The notes under the pieces: model-generated
Databases searched by the model: none
What the model saw: the letters and a program-made list of their open reading frames with translations, nothing else
What the model was told of the DNA's origin: nothing
Position numbers and translations under genes: made by a program
In this document: one piece after another, positions 52,001-59,700 of the stretch
How the letters are laid out: each line of letters starts with the position of its first letter
How positions within the stretch are numbered: position 1 is the stretch's first letter
Assembly (NCBI RefSeq): GCF_018691265.1
Contig: NW_024881279.1
Span: forward strand, 2,695,243 to 2,759,242
Length of the DNA: 64,000 nucleotides
Source of the DNA: Tyto alba
Lineage: Eukaryota > Chordata > Aves > Strigiformes > Tytonidae
Direction of reading: 5' to 3'

Positions 52001-53589
52001 TGCCCTGGCGCAGGCAGCCAGAGCATGGGGGGCTGTGCAGCACGGCCACGTTAGAGGAACCCACCAGCAGCCACGAGCACACAGCAGCTCAGCACACCCA
52101 AAAATACCTGCCCTGCAGCATGACAGGGGCGAGGGCACAGCCAGCCCCCTTGGCCAGCACCTGCCAAGTGACCCTCTAAAAGTACCCACTGACTAAGCCT
52201 GGAGACAAACACCCTTGGGACCCACCAGTTCATTCTTAAAATTTACTTTCAGTGAAGAACGATGCCATAGGATTTGTTCTGCGATAAAATGAATGCTCCA
52301 GGCAGGGACAGGCACAGGCTGCCTTCAGCTCGACAGGCAAACGCACCGCAGCAGAAGACATGCAGAACTATAAATGTACTGATAGGTGTCAGGTTCCTTT
52401 GGGTTTGCTTGTTTGGTTTTTTTTTTAAACCCAAAATGCCAAGAATTGGTACAATGGGGGGTCCCTGTAATCCAGATGTTACCAGCTGCTGCACAGGGGA
52501 ACTGCGCCCGTGGGGCTCAGTGTGAGATTTGAAGGGGAAGGGGCAAGAATCAGCCCCCTGGCTGTGGCTCAGCCCTCCTGGGATGGGACAAGGTGGTGCG
52601 CTTGGCCGGTGGGCTCCACCTGCGTGGACGTGCCCCCTCCCCACGGCACCAAAGCGGAGCAGGGTATGGCAAGCTCAGCGAGGTGACAACTCACTCTGCC
52701 GGCGTGCTGGGCACAGGAAACATACTGGCTAGGGTGGTGATTTGGGCTAAAGAAATTTTTAAACAGAAAAAAAAAAAACTCAAATGACCCCGTGGCAAGG
52801 GGGGGGGGGGAGGGGAGGGAGACAATGACAGTGGGAACAGAGCTGCCACTCGGGAAGCAGCCCACCCAACCGTGGCAGTGGATGGCCATGCAGAGGTGTC
52901 CCCAGCCCTGGCCGTGGGGATGGAGCCGGGGGCATGAGGGGCAACTGGGACACTGCCAGCCGCAGGCGAGGGTCTCCCTGGAGCCGCAGCCTGTGTTGCA
53001 GCAACCCCCTTCCCACATAGCCCCCCACCACAAACTGGGGGTTTGCAGCTTTGCCCCCCAGCCTGAAGCTCTCCCACCCAGCAACCGTCTGGGGATGGAG
53101 AAGGTGGCACTGGTGGGGTCAGCCCGGGCAGAACCCAGACTGGGGGCACTGGGCATCCCCCCACCCTGCACAGAGAGAGGACAGAGGACAACCGGGGGGG
53201 AGCACAGCACCCACCCATCACCCCAGCCCCGTCACCCCCCAAAGGGTGCAGCCCCCGAGAGGCCACGGAGCAGGACCCGGTGGACCGCGACCGTGCACGC
53301 CAAAGGGCCGCGGGGACAAGGGTGGGAGCAGGTGGCCCGTGAGGGACCTGGAGGCCACGGCCCAGGGTGGGCAACGCCGGGGGAGGAGGGGGGGGGGGGG
53401 GGGAGCAGAGGGCCGCCCCCCGGCCCCTCACTTACTCTTGAGGGCGGCGACGAGCGACTTCCCGTCCTTGATGAGCTCCTTGATGAACTTGTTAGTCTTC
53501 TCCAGCTCGGCCTCGTGGGAGCGGAGCCGTTCCCGGAACTGCGGGCTGTCCAGGCAGCACTCGCTGAACTCCAGCGCCGGCAGCCCCAT
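9652..53589 (-). CDS. ARHGAP26: ARHGAP26 (GRAF1), 5' part: BAR and PH domains, 11 exons
   Basis: Spliced coding sequence, minus strand: 53436-53589, 31859-31954, 30824-30885, 30340-30411, 29059-29160, 26186-26296, 25468-25572, 24538-24667, 24046-24146, 18457-18551, 9652-9730. The total is 1107 nt, or 369 codons, with consistent phases and GT-AG introns throughout. The product starts [16 protein letters not shown] and reads through the BAR domain (about residues 7-262) and the PH domain (about 265-369). Known of the family: GRAF1 is a membrane-sculpting BAR-PH protein whose RhoGAP domain inactivates RhoA and CDC42 and whose SH3 domain binds FAK and dynamin; it acts in clathrin-independent endocytosis, adhesion and muscle fusion. 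RhoGAP and SH3 exons are absent here and should lie left of position 1. Paralogues ARHGAP10 and ARHGAP42 share the architecture, but segments such as [20 protein letters not shown] and [16 protein letters not shown] fit ARHGAP26 best as I recall the sequences. There are no internal stops or frameshifts. Confidence 0.96.
14438..14457 (+). repeat. Perfect 10-nt tandem duplication
   Basis: The unit ACTAGAACAC occurs twice head to tail in intron 10. Confidence 0.9.
16250..16316 (+). repeat. A-rich tract with CA repeats
   Basis: Poly-A segments broken by CAC and (CA)n in intron 10. Confidence 0.9.
18457..18551 (-). CDS. ARHGAP26: ARHGAP26 exon 10, residues 312-343 (PH)
   Basis: Acceptor TCTCTTCTCAG|GGA, donor CG|GTGAGC, 95 nt, phases 0 to 2. 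It encodes [20 protein letters not shown] and then [11 protein letters not shown] plus two bases of Arg343. This is the central PH sheet, with the family-conserved [16 protein letters not shown]. Confidence 0.96.
18662..18702 (-). promoter_or_regulatory. Palindromic CRE, TATAAATA box and second TGACG half-site
   Basis: TGACGTCA at 18662-18669, TATAAATA on the minus strand at 18686-18693, and TGACGTGA beginning at 18698. All lie 110-150 bp upstream of exon 10 in the gene sense. The arrangement resembles a small CREB/ATF-type promoter, but there is no evidence of use. Confidence 0.45.
19311..22330 (-). mobile_element. CR1 LINE, 5'-truncated, about 3 kb
   Basis: The left end carries the CR1 3' tail on the minus strand (TCACAGAATCATTTAGGTTG read on plus), with the CAYAGAAT-type terminal repeat at 19317-19324. 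Reading leftwards on the minus strand come the endonuclease start ([20 protein letters not shown]), the EN-RT linker, the reverse transcriptase ([40 protein letters not shown]) and the C-terminal part ([20 protein letters not shown]). There is no poly-A tail, as usual for CR1. The right edge is uncertain because I could not place ORF1 or the 5' UTR; I saw no target duplication. It lies in intron 9 in the same orientation as the host gene. Confidence 0.93.
19324..22110 (-). pseudogene. CR1 ORF2 remnant (endonuclease-reverse transcriptase)
   Basis: Homologous segments lie in different minus-strand frames: the endonuclease start up to about 22.1 kb, the linker at 21040-21405, RT at 20078-20455 and the C-terminal part at 19324-19905. 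Stops and frameshifts therefore separate them. The RT catalytic box, normally FADD in this family, reads SAED in the context [13 protein letters not shown], so the copy would be inactive even without frameshifts. Confidence 0.9.
23747..23876 (+). repeat. T/G-rich low-complexity tract
   Basis: Runs of T separated by G or GG (TTGTTTGTTTGTTTGTTTTG) in intron 9, about 170 bp downstream of the exon 9 donor in the gene sense. In RNA it is A/C-rich. Confidence 0.9.
24046..24146 (-). CDS. ARHGAP26: ARHGAP26 exon 9, residues 278-311 (PH)
   Basis: Acceptor GCTTTGTTAG|GT, donor GGG|GTGAGT, 101 nt, phases 1 to 0. It encodes [20 protein letters not shown] and then [15 protein letters not shown] strands 2-4. 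The basic residues in WVKHY and ESKR are where PH domains usually bind phosphoinositides. Confidence 0.96.
24538..24667 (-). CDS. ARHGAP26: ARHGAP26 exon 8, residues 235-278 (BAR-PH junction)
   Basis: Acceptor TTAATTTGCAG|ACA, 130 nt, ending in phase 1 with AAA C. It encodes [20 protein letters not shown], a short linker, and the first PH strand [12 protein letters not shown]. The donor is C|GTAGGT. A second GT four bases downstream would shift the frame; joining at the first GT restores Arg278 and the family sequence EKRHFGTSW. Confidence 0.96.
25468..25572 (-). CDS. ARHGAP26: ARHGAP26 exon 7, residues 200-234 (end of BAR)
   Basis: Acceptor CCAACGCAG|CTG, donor AAC|GTAAGT, phases 0/0, 105 nt. 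It encodes [20 protein letters not shown] and then [15 protein letters not shown], the last long BAR helix. Ser in KDFSDF replaces a Gly that I recall in mammals. Confidence 0.97.
26186..26296 (-). CDS. ARHGAP26: ARHGAP26 exon 6, residues 163-199 (BAR)
   Basis: Acceptor TGCTTGCAG|GCA, donor CCT|GTAAGT, phases 0/0, 111 nt. It encodes [20 protein letters not shown] and then [17 protein letters not shown], a BAR helix with the usual heptad-like dimer face. Confidence 0.97.
27943..27955 (+). promoter_or_regulatory. CTCF-like site, perfect core
   Basis: The plus strand reads CCAGCAGATGGCA in intron 5, matching CCASYAGRKGGC at every position. It is oriented away from the 4.7-kb site (divergent pair). 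Confidence 0.5.
28824..28839 (+). repeat. (CT)n microsatellite
   Basis: CT dinucleotide run in intron 5. Confidence 0.9.
29059..29160 (-). CDS. ARHGAP26: ARHGAP26 exon 5, residues 129-162 (BAR)
   Basis: Acceptor TGTTTTGTAG|GAT, donor GAG|GTGAGA, phases 0/0, 102 nt. It encodes the lysine-rich part of the BAR arch, [15 protein letters not shown] and then [13 protein letters not shown]. Basic residues here are expected to contact the membrane. The first residue is Asp, where I recall Glu in mammals. Confidence 0.96.
30340..30411 (-). CDS. ARHGAP26: ARHGAP26 exon 4, residues 105-128 (BAR)
   Basis: Acceptor TTTTTTCCCGTAG|ATC, donor AAG|GTAAGT, phases 0/0, 72 nt. It encodes [20 protein letters not shown] followed by GAAK. 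The exon is symmetric, so its skipping would preserve the frame. Confidence 0.96.
30824..30885 (-). CDS. ARHGAP26: ARHGAP26 exon 3, residues 84-104 (BAR)
   Basis: Acceptor GTCTCTTCCAG|CC, donor ATG|GTACGG. This donor is the weakest of the gene: it keeps GTA but departs from the consensus at +4 and +6. The exon encodes [20 protein letters not shown] and ends on Met104 in phase 0. It is 62 nt and lies in a very GC-rich stretch. Confidence 0.95.
31859..31954 (-). CDS. ARHGAP26: ARHGAP26 exon 2, residues 52-84 (BAR)
   Basis: Acceptor CTCTCGGCAG|AC, donor ATAG|GTGAGT. With the A from exon 1 it completes Asn52, then reads [17 protein letters not shown] and [14 protein letters not shown], ending on the first base of Ala84. 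This is the conserved end of BAR helix 1 and the acidic linker typical of the GRAF family. Length 96 nt. Confidence 0.96.
   Translation of the reverse strand, partial: TCRQPSASLQIPSTSLNSAVSGTLKRMMRSA
39270..39355. promoter_or_regulatory. AT-rich candidate conserved element, intron 1
   Basis: TAATTAG at 39281-39287, followed by TTTAATAAATAA and GTTAATCAGTGATTTAGG. It stands out from GC-rich flanks; function is inference. Confidence 0.3.
43328..43460. promoter_or_regulatory. AT-rich candidate conserved element, intron 1 (left)
   Basis: Contains CTAATCGATT (43397-43406) and TAATCC (43417-43422, a K50 homeodomain type core) in AT-balanced sequence between GC-rich flanks. Confidence 0.35.
43591..43630. 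promoter_or_regulatory. AT-rich candidate conserved element, intron 1 (right)
   Basis: GGATTA (43596-43601) followed by TAATTAG (43617-43623) and TTAAT. It lies 170 bp from the previous block and may be part of the same element. Confidence 0.35.
46004..46041 (+). repeat. 38-nt A homopolymer
   Basis: A38 preceded by an A-rich leader from 45989, in intron 1. No retrocopy or SINE body is recognisable before it, so it is treated as simple sequence. Confidence 0.9.
48512..48536 (+). repeat. 25-nt G homopolymer
   Basis: Uninterrupted G25 in intron 1. It is C25 in the gene-sense transcript and G25 on the opposite strand. Confidence 0.95.
49660..50290. promoter_or_regulatory. CpG-rich block in intron 1
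   Basis: GC-rich with repeated CpG (CGAGCGCAGCAGCGGCCGGG, GGGGGCCGCGGGGAGGAGG). It is 3.3-3.9 kb downstream of exon 1 in the gene sense. It could be an intragenic CpG island or only GC-rich intron. Confidence 0.4.
50555..50573 (+). repeat. (TA)n(CA)n microsatellite
   Basis: Six TA units followed by CACACAC, in intron 1. Confidence 0.9.
53388..53403 (+). repeat. 16-nt G homopolymer beside the exon 1 donor
   Basis: An uninterrupted G16 on the plus strand (C16 in the gene sense) begins 32 bp inside intron 1. It can form G-quadruplex or i-motif structure and is a likely site of sequencing length error. Confidence 0.9.
53436..53589 (-). CDS. ARHGAP26: ARHGAP26 exon 1 (coding part), residues 1-51 plus first base of 52
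   Basis: The ATG is at 53589-53587. Its context GGCAGCATGG has A at -3 and G at +4, a strong Kozak site, and no ATG lies between it and the presumed start region near 53.8 kb. It encodes the N-terminal amphipathic stretch and the start of BAR helix 1 ([17 protein letters not shown]). The donor AAGA|GTAAGTGA is a near-perfect consensus, phase 1. The exon sits inside the CpG island and uses GC-ending codons almost throughout. Confidence 0.95.
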
Positions 53590-53615
53590 GCTGCCCGCAC
53601 CGCGATCCCCACAGG

Positions 53616-53719
53616 AAAAAAAAAAAAAAAAAAAAAAAGAAAAAAAAAATTAAAACGACAAGGGTTCGGGGGGTTGCTTTTTGTTTGTTTTTTTGGTTTT
53701 TTTTTTAATTTTTATTTTT
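53616..53719. repeat. A-rich/T-rich imperfect inverted repeat upstream of the ATG
   Basis: The plus strand has 23 A at 53616-53638, a G, ten more A and TTAAAA up to 53655. After a 22-nt GC-rich spacer comes a T-rich arm at 53678-53719. In the gene sense, an A-rich tract is followed by a U-rich tract that ends 26 nt before the start codon. Confidence 0.85.
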
Positions 53720-53791
53720 GAGGCGGAGGAGCGGGGCCGCGCTCGGGCCCGTGCGGAGCGGAGCGCTGAGGCGCGGCGGGCGGGGGGCGGA

Positions 53792-53818
53792 GCCGCCGCC
53801 GCCGCCACCGCCGCCGCC
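53792..53818 (+). repeat. GCC trinucleotide run near the transcription start
   Basis: A GCC array with one CAC-type interruption, GGC-rich when read in the gene sense. It lies in the promoter or 5' UTR, a position where such runs are often length-variable. Confidence 0.9.
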
Positions 53819-53847
53819 CGCCGGGCCCGCGCGCTAACGCCCCTCAG

Positions 53848-53917
53848 CCAATGGGCGGGCACGGCGCGCCGCGACACACCTCCCCGGCGCCCCGCCCGTC
53901 ACGCCCCGGGAGCCAAT
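53848..53917 (+). promoter_or_regulatory. Two inverted CCAAT boxes (NF-Y type) and a CGTCA half-site
   Basis: CCAAT at 53848-53852 (in CAGCCAATGGGCGG) and at 53913-53917 (in GAGCCAATCAGCAG), 65 bp apart and both inverted relative to the gene. A CRE half-site CGTCA lies between them at 53898-53902. Both CCAAT flanks fit the NF-Y preference (C/A-G-CCAAT-C/G-A/G-G). Confidence 0.65.
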
Positions 53918-55395
53918 CAGCAGCGGGGGTGGGGCGAAGGGGGCCGGCGGGGCCTGAGGGGGAGCCGGGGCGGCCCCGGCGCGGCCTGCGGAGCCCTCAG
54001 CGCCCCGGCCCCGCTCCGGGCCACCGCCAGCTCCCCGCTCCCACAAATGAAGAGGGATTACTCCAAAGCCTCCCCCAGCGTTTCGTCCACCTTCCCGGCG
54101 CGGGGCAGTTCCCCCCGTGCAGCAAGCTGGGGAACATCTGGATTACAGGGAGACACCCTCCACCCCACCCGCACCAATTCTTGGTATTTTGGGGGTTTAA
54201 AAAAATAAATAAACCAACCTGACAGCTATCAGTGCAGGGAAAGCAGCATCCACTGCCTACTCGGTGCCGGGCTGGTTTGGCCTCTCCGGGTTTGCGGCTG
54301 TCCACGTTTTTTCCGCCCGTTAAGCATCTGTGTCAGAGATTATTCGATAACGATGCGAGATGAGAAAATAAACCCTTTAATCTCTTGCAAAAACGACTTG
54401 TCGCAAAAGTGTGCCAGCCTGGCGCTACAGAGGAACTGCAGGGCCCTGTCCCCAGCAGGCCCACCACCAGTTCATTGCCTCCAGCCCAGTAAGGGGCACT
54501 GGGATGGGCAGGACAGGGCTGCGTAGCCCTGCATGCACCCGGCAGCCCGTTTCCCTCAGGAACGCGCCAGGAATTTGGCCGGAGCAACAGCAGCTGCCTC
54601 GTCACCTCCTTCCCTCAGCCAGGACCTTCCAGGAGCAAACTGCAACCCACAAAACGATCGTTCCTCCTCATGGTTTTGGCTCTGGCTGCCATAAGGTGGA
54701 TGGTGGCTAACGGGCAATAAAACAGGCGAGACAGTCAGCACCAGCCCCATGAATCTGAGAAAAATTCATTCTCGCCATAAATGACAGCACCAAGTCCCAG
54801 GCGAGCCCCCCCTGCAGCCTCCCCCCGGGCAGACACACATGCACGCACATACGAGCCGGCGATGGCCTCTCGCCCCAGACTGTGACAAACAGACACATTT
54901 GGGGATAATCCCCCGGATGACTGGAATTCCCTCTTTCTCCCCAGCTCAGCCATTGGGGCTGGCGAGGAGGGCTCGGGGCGGCCACAGCTCAGCCAACGCA
55001 AGCCCCTGTGCCTCACAGCCAGTGCGTTCCGGATCAAGCGCGGTGGCATTCCTGTCAAGTCAGCCATGAAACATGACGCGGAGCCGGTGCCAGCTTTATG
55101 CTTTTTTGCAAACTGGGGAAGATGGATGCTCTTACACAAAGCTTGGGCTTCACGCAGGGCTGGCAGAATGGGACCCAGCCCGAGCCCGACATTAAAAAGT
55201 TAATCCACCTATGCTTTCCAGCGGATGTGTCCAGGCACAGCAACCTGATACCAGCTCAACCTTTTGTCTCTGCTTTTTTATTCACTGACAGGTCTAAAGC
55301 ACGATTTTCTCAATCTTCACACCACAGCCTAATTCGGGCTGAGTCACTGCCTTCAGATATGGTTTGCGAGCCACATTTTTTTGGATGAGGTCTCC

Positions 55396-55490
55396 TAATT
55401 ACAAAAAAGGATGTAATACTAATTACATGCTTATCTTGTAGGCAGGATATAAAGTTTAATTAGCTGTCATTTATGCCATATGCATACAGC
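55396..55490. promoter_or_regulatory. Homeodomain-type TAATTA cluster upstream of the gene
   Basis: TAATTA at 55396-55401, 55420-55425 and 55457-55462, inside an AT-rich block. One copy is in an inverted repeat, ATGTAAT-ACTA-ATTACAT (55411-55428). The block is about 1.8 kb upstream of the start codon and looks like a conserved non-coding element. Confidence 0.45.
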
Positions 55491-56760
55491 CCTATAAAAG
55501 CACTAGATATTATTTGGATTACACTCAATTCTACACTGTACAAAGCCACAGGAGCACCTATTTTGGTTTTATCCTTCTACATCATCATTGTTAGGATTAA
55601 AAGAGTGCTGCAGCACTCAGAGCTAATACAGAAGAACCTGTAACTAGATTTATAGGACACTGCCTTAGAGGATCAGAATATTTGGGGCTGAAAACTGATT
55701 TTTTTTTTTCAGCACTTTCCAGAACTACAGAATGTAACGATGCTCAGACTGTCATTTTCTGATGAGGACAGAATCAAGGCATCACAAAGCTCAGTCACAC
55801 ATGAAATACTGCATGCACCACAGAACTGGAACCGAGGCCTCGGGCAGCCAGCGATTAACGTACCAGACCAGGGACTCGTCTCCCCTTTTTCCGGCTTGTG
55901 CTGCGTTTATCAGGATACACTCGTCATGTTTGAGCTCTCAGTGTGGGAGCAGAGCATGGCAGTGGGCACTGGGGAAGAACAGCCGCGGACATCTTCCAGC
56001 CTGGCTTACCTGGGATTGTGCATCCAAACTGTAAAAGAACAGCACCGAAGGGAAAAATAAACAAACAGACACAAATTTCCACATCCTCTTGCCTGTAGCT
56101 AATAGCTTGCATCCCTCTGCAAACCCCACGCGTTTGCCTGTCTGCTTTGATTTATTTTTTTAGCAACTTGGTTGTCTCACCTCCAAGTGAGCCAAGTCAA
56201 TTGGACGCTGTGTAGGGGTCCAGCAATACTTGCCATTTAACCTGACAGACGCCTGCCCACCGATCCCTGGGGGGGTTCAGAGCTCTCCAGTCAGCCCCCC
56301 TCCGTGCCTCTCCCAGGCTGTGCTCACACCTACTCCCAGCAGATGAAAGCTGCAGCCGCCACAGTCCCACACTCCCACCCAGAGCCTGTCCTTGACCACA
56401 CATTAACACATTCTCCCTTCCTCAGTCATCAACCCGCATCCCACAGCTAACACACTCAGGGAGCAAAGTCAGCAGAAAACTAATCCAGCACTTAAAAAAA
56501 ATTTTAAAAAAATAATTTCTACCTAGTTTAGCTCACTCTGGGATCAGATAGCCACTGGTGCAGGTGTGGGGCCCACCCCAGCCAAGCAGGAGGAAGGGGA
56601 ATGCGGCAATAGTGTCAACTCAAATCAGCCCCAGCTGCTCATCCCAAACCCCCTCACACCAGCATTACCTCTGGGTGGGTCAGGAAATCAGATGGATTAA
56701 GCATGTTAGTTTGAAAATTAAAAGGTTTTGGTGTTGAGCTGTTTTTTGGGGGGTTGGTGA

Positions 56761-56784
56761 TTTTTTTTTTTTTTTTTTTTTTTT
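56761..56784 (+). repeat. 24-nt T homopolymer
   Basis: T24 in the 5' flank, preceded by a T/G-rich leader. Confidence 0.9.
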
Positions 56785-59700
56785 GAGATAGTTTTCAACT
56801 GGATCAACTCTCTAATCTAGCTGAGCACAGCATCTCCCCACCTCCATTTTTCTGCCCCCATCTTTGCGCCTGCTGCAGCGGTTACTGCACCTCTGTGAAA
56901 CAGCCATTGCTAACGCAACAGGAACGAGCCACTGCTGCTCCAGGAAAGCTTTCTGCCACATAAGTGAGACCAGTCAGGTAAAGCAGGAGCCAAAGTAACA
57001 GCAGGAGCAGGAGGTGGGGAAGCAGCGCTGAGCCACCATGTCAGCTCGTGGCATCTCACAGCCCCATCTCCAAAGCCTCGGAGCGACAGACGCCCGTGGG
57101 CACCCACACACAGGGCCTGCAGTGCCTGTCAGAGGGATGTTAAATCCACTTATCCCACAAGAGTCTTGCATTGGGGGTTTTGGAGGTTCCCCTCTGCCAG
57201 CTGGCCCCCAGTCCCAGCAGTATTCCCACTGCTTGTGGAAATGAGAACCAGTGTTACAGGGGGGAGGGAAGGTGGAGAACCACCCACTACTCAGGTCTTA
57301 CAGCACCAGACACTTGGGCACACTAGTGCCTTTCTCTGAACCCCAGAAGACTACAATGGGCATCCTGACTGTCAGAAACCAGGAGCTACAACAAGAGGTT
57401 TCTTGGAATTGCCCTCAAGCAGCAGTGTTCAAAGTCTATTTATTATGTGACTATATGTCACACACACATCTTTCTTGCTCCCAAGGAATTTTTTTTTTTA
57501 TTGAGCTAGGCACAGATGAAGCATTGTATATGGCCAAAAAACAAGCGTTCCAGATAATACGTTAGACCATCACAATGAATCTGCATGAATTCCCTGTTGT
57601 AAACCAAAGGGCATGTATTGACCTATTGTACTGACAACCTTCTGAGAGATCAGATCCTTGAGCCTGGACCTTTTATTAGCTGTGAATACAACTCCAGAGT
57701 AGACACCAAGAGCTTCCCCTTCTCCAGGGTAGCCGTGTCAGCCTGGAAACATGCTCTGGGTATGTTCTTATTTGAGACACCTTTTCTGGCTGCAGCAAAT
57801 AGCCCTAGAAACACCTTCAACAGAGTGATCCCTCCACTGAGCATTCATGAGTTTTACACATAGCTAACATGATTTTTTTCTATATGTATACCTCTTCAAG
57901 CAGAACAGTACCTTTCCTTCCCAAGCTGCACCTCAATCCATCACACATTAATTTTCCCCTCCTTGATTCCTCTTTTCCCTTTGACAGCTAACTTTTTTTC
58001 TCCTTGCAGTTGCTTCTTCTGGCTTTCAGGCAGGTTTGCAGGGGCGAGTGAAACCACCCAGAAGACAGGTCTCTGCACTGAACAACCGTGACCTAGATGA
58101 GCCTCTGCATGCGGGTCAGATCTCTCCAAAGTGAAGAGCAAGCAGAACTGGAGTCCCTGCTCCCAACCTACAAAACCTCTTCAGCTCCCAGTTTACACTT
58201 ATTAACCTCCAATAAATCCTTTTGCAAAACTCATCATTAGCCACTTGTGCTACCAAGTCTTCGTGGGTTTCACAGGCACCACAGGTTTGGTAATAGTTTT
58301 TGGAAGGTGGTTTCATTTTGAATGGAAATATCAACGTGAGATGCTGTTAGTCAGCCAATCTGCGGTCCTACTTGCAGCAATGATCTCTATATCTGTTTCT
58401 TTCTGGTCCTTATATCTGTCTGTGCCTTGGGCAATCAGTTACTCCCCCGCAGAGAGCATATTGCTGTAACTATAGCTGCTACAAGCCTGTCGACTATCTT
58501 GGGCTAATTGGCTTCGCCTCCCGCATTTGCTCTGCAGCAGTCACACCCGTTCATACACGCCCGGGACGTGCCAGCTACTTACAGCACGGTCCTTGCCAAG
58601 CCGCTCTCCTGGCACGTGCCTCTCAGAGGCATCTGAGTGTGCTGAGAGCAGAGAAATCGCAGCAACAAAGCCCTCGGGCATCGCATCCGCGGGGAGCTGT
58701 CTCCAGGAGGAGATGGCACAGCTTCTGCCATCCTCCTGGCAGGTGTCGGAGCAGATAGAGAAGGACCAGGTTTCCAAGTGCAGCAAGTACAGGAATGCTC
58801 CTCAGGCTTGAGAGTTTTCTGTGCTCGGGCTTTTAGCCAACTTAGGAGGTTTGTTTACCTCTAGTCCTTGTTAATAAAAGAAAACCTTTTCAGTACTCTT
58901 CAACTCCAACACCAAGAAGCCGTATATATCCTTGACCCCTCAGTTTTGCCAACCGGGCCAGTGCTTTTGCACTGGAAATAAGGAATAAGGCTTGCCTCAG
59001 TGGGTGACACTTTTCCCAACTCTTTATTTTCAGCACAATTTTCCAGAGTGCTGTTTGCCTCCTCCTGCCCCAATTTCAGTGGCAGCTTACATTTTTTACT
59101 ACTTCAGTAAGGTTGATACTCTGCTCCAACACCTGCCCTGACTGCTAACCTCCCTTCTGTTCAAGTTTGTGACCCCAAAACCAGCCTGCTGTCAGGACCC
59201 CAAACCAGGACCCTTCCCAGAGCACAGGGGTACTCGTGAGTCCCTTTGGCTTTTTCTAGCCTGGAGTTATGCTTTGACTTTTGTTTCCAGGATGATGATC
59301 CTCATGATGCTGGAGCCAGGCTTCTACACTCAGTGGCTCCTTTGTTTTTTCCTTAATTTGTTGGTGATGCCGGTATTGACTGACAATCAAAAGCACCATG
59401 AGATCCTTACGCTGAGATACCGTGGAAGAACAGCTTTTAGAATTGTCATGCCTGGGTCTGTAGTCACACTGCCCTGCCCAGGAACTGGGCATAAAATAAC
59501 TTGCAAAACAGAAACCTTATTTTAAAGAGTAATGCCTTAACTGGGAGATTGCAGAGGCACAGTTACCCAGCAGCACAAATCCTTGCTTGATTCAAGCCAC
59601 AATGACCCCTTCTCTATCTCATTCTAGAGCACCATTCACATTGTAAATGTTAACAGCACTGTGCATACATGTAGAGACAGAACAAAGCACTGCATTATTA

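Larger units (their letters stand above)
31955..53435 (-). other. ARHGAP26 intron 1 (21.5 kb)
   Basis: Runs from donor AAGA|GTAAGT to acceptor CTCGGCAG|AC. No nested gene could be supported on either strand; the many ORFs are short or compositionally driven. It contains the poly-G, poly-A and TA/CA tracts, a CpG-rich block near 49.7-50.3 kb and AT-rich conserved-looking blocks near 39.3 and 43.4-43.6 kb, listed separately. The remainder is ordinary GC-rich intron. Confidence 0.9.
53240..54050 (-). promoter_or_regulatory. CpG island and presumed ARHGAP26 promoter
   Basis: A dense CpG block spans exon 1 and its upstream side. It contains GC boxes (for example GGGCGGGGGGCGG near 53778-53790), a GCC run and two CCAAT boxes, and no TATA box at the expected place. 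This is a typical housekeeping-style promoter with dispersed initiation. I place the start region near 53.70-53.80 kb from the CCAAT spacing, giving a 5' UTR of roughly 110-210 nt; this is inference. Confidence 0.8.

Noticed and set aside
53681..54208. Plus-strand ORF across the promoter
   Set aside because: It is the antisense reading of the CpG island (Ala/Arg-rich), a composition artefact.
59169..59525. 118-codon plus-strand ORF with hydrophobic stretches
   Set aside because: No start context, splice sites or domain support; chance ORF in AT-rich sequence.
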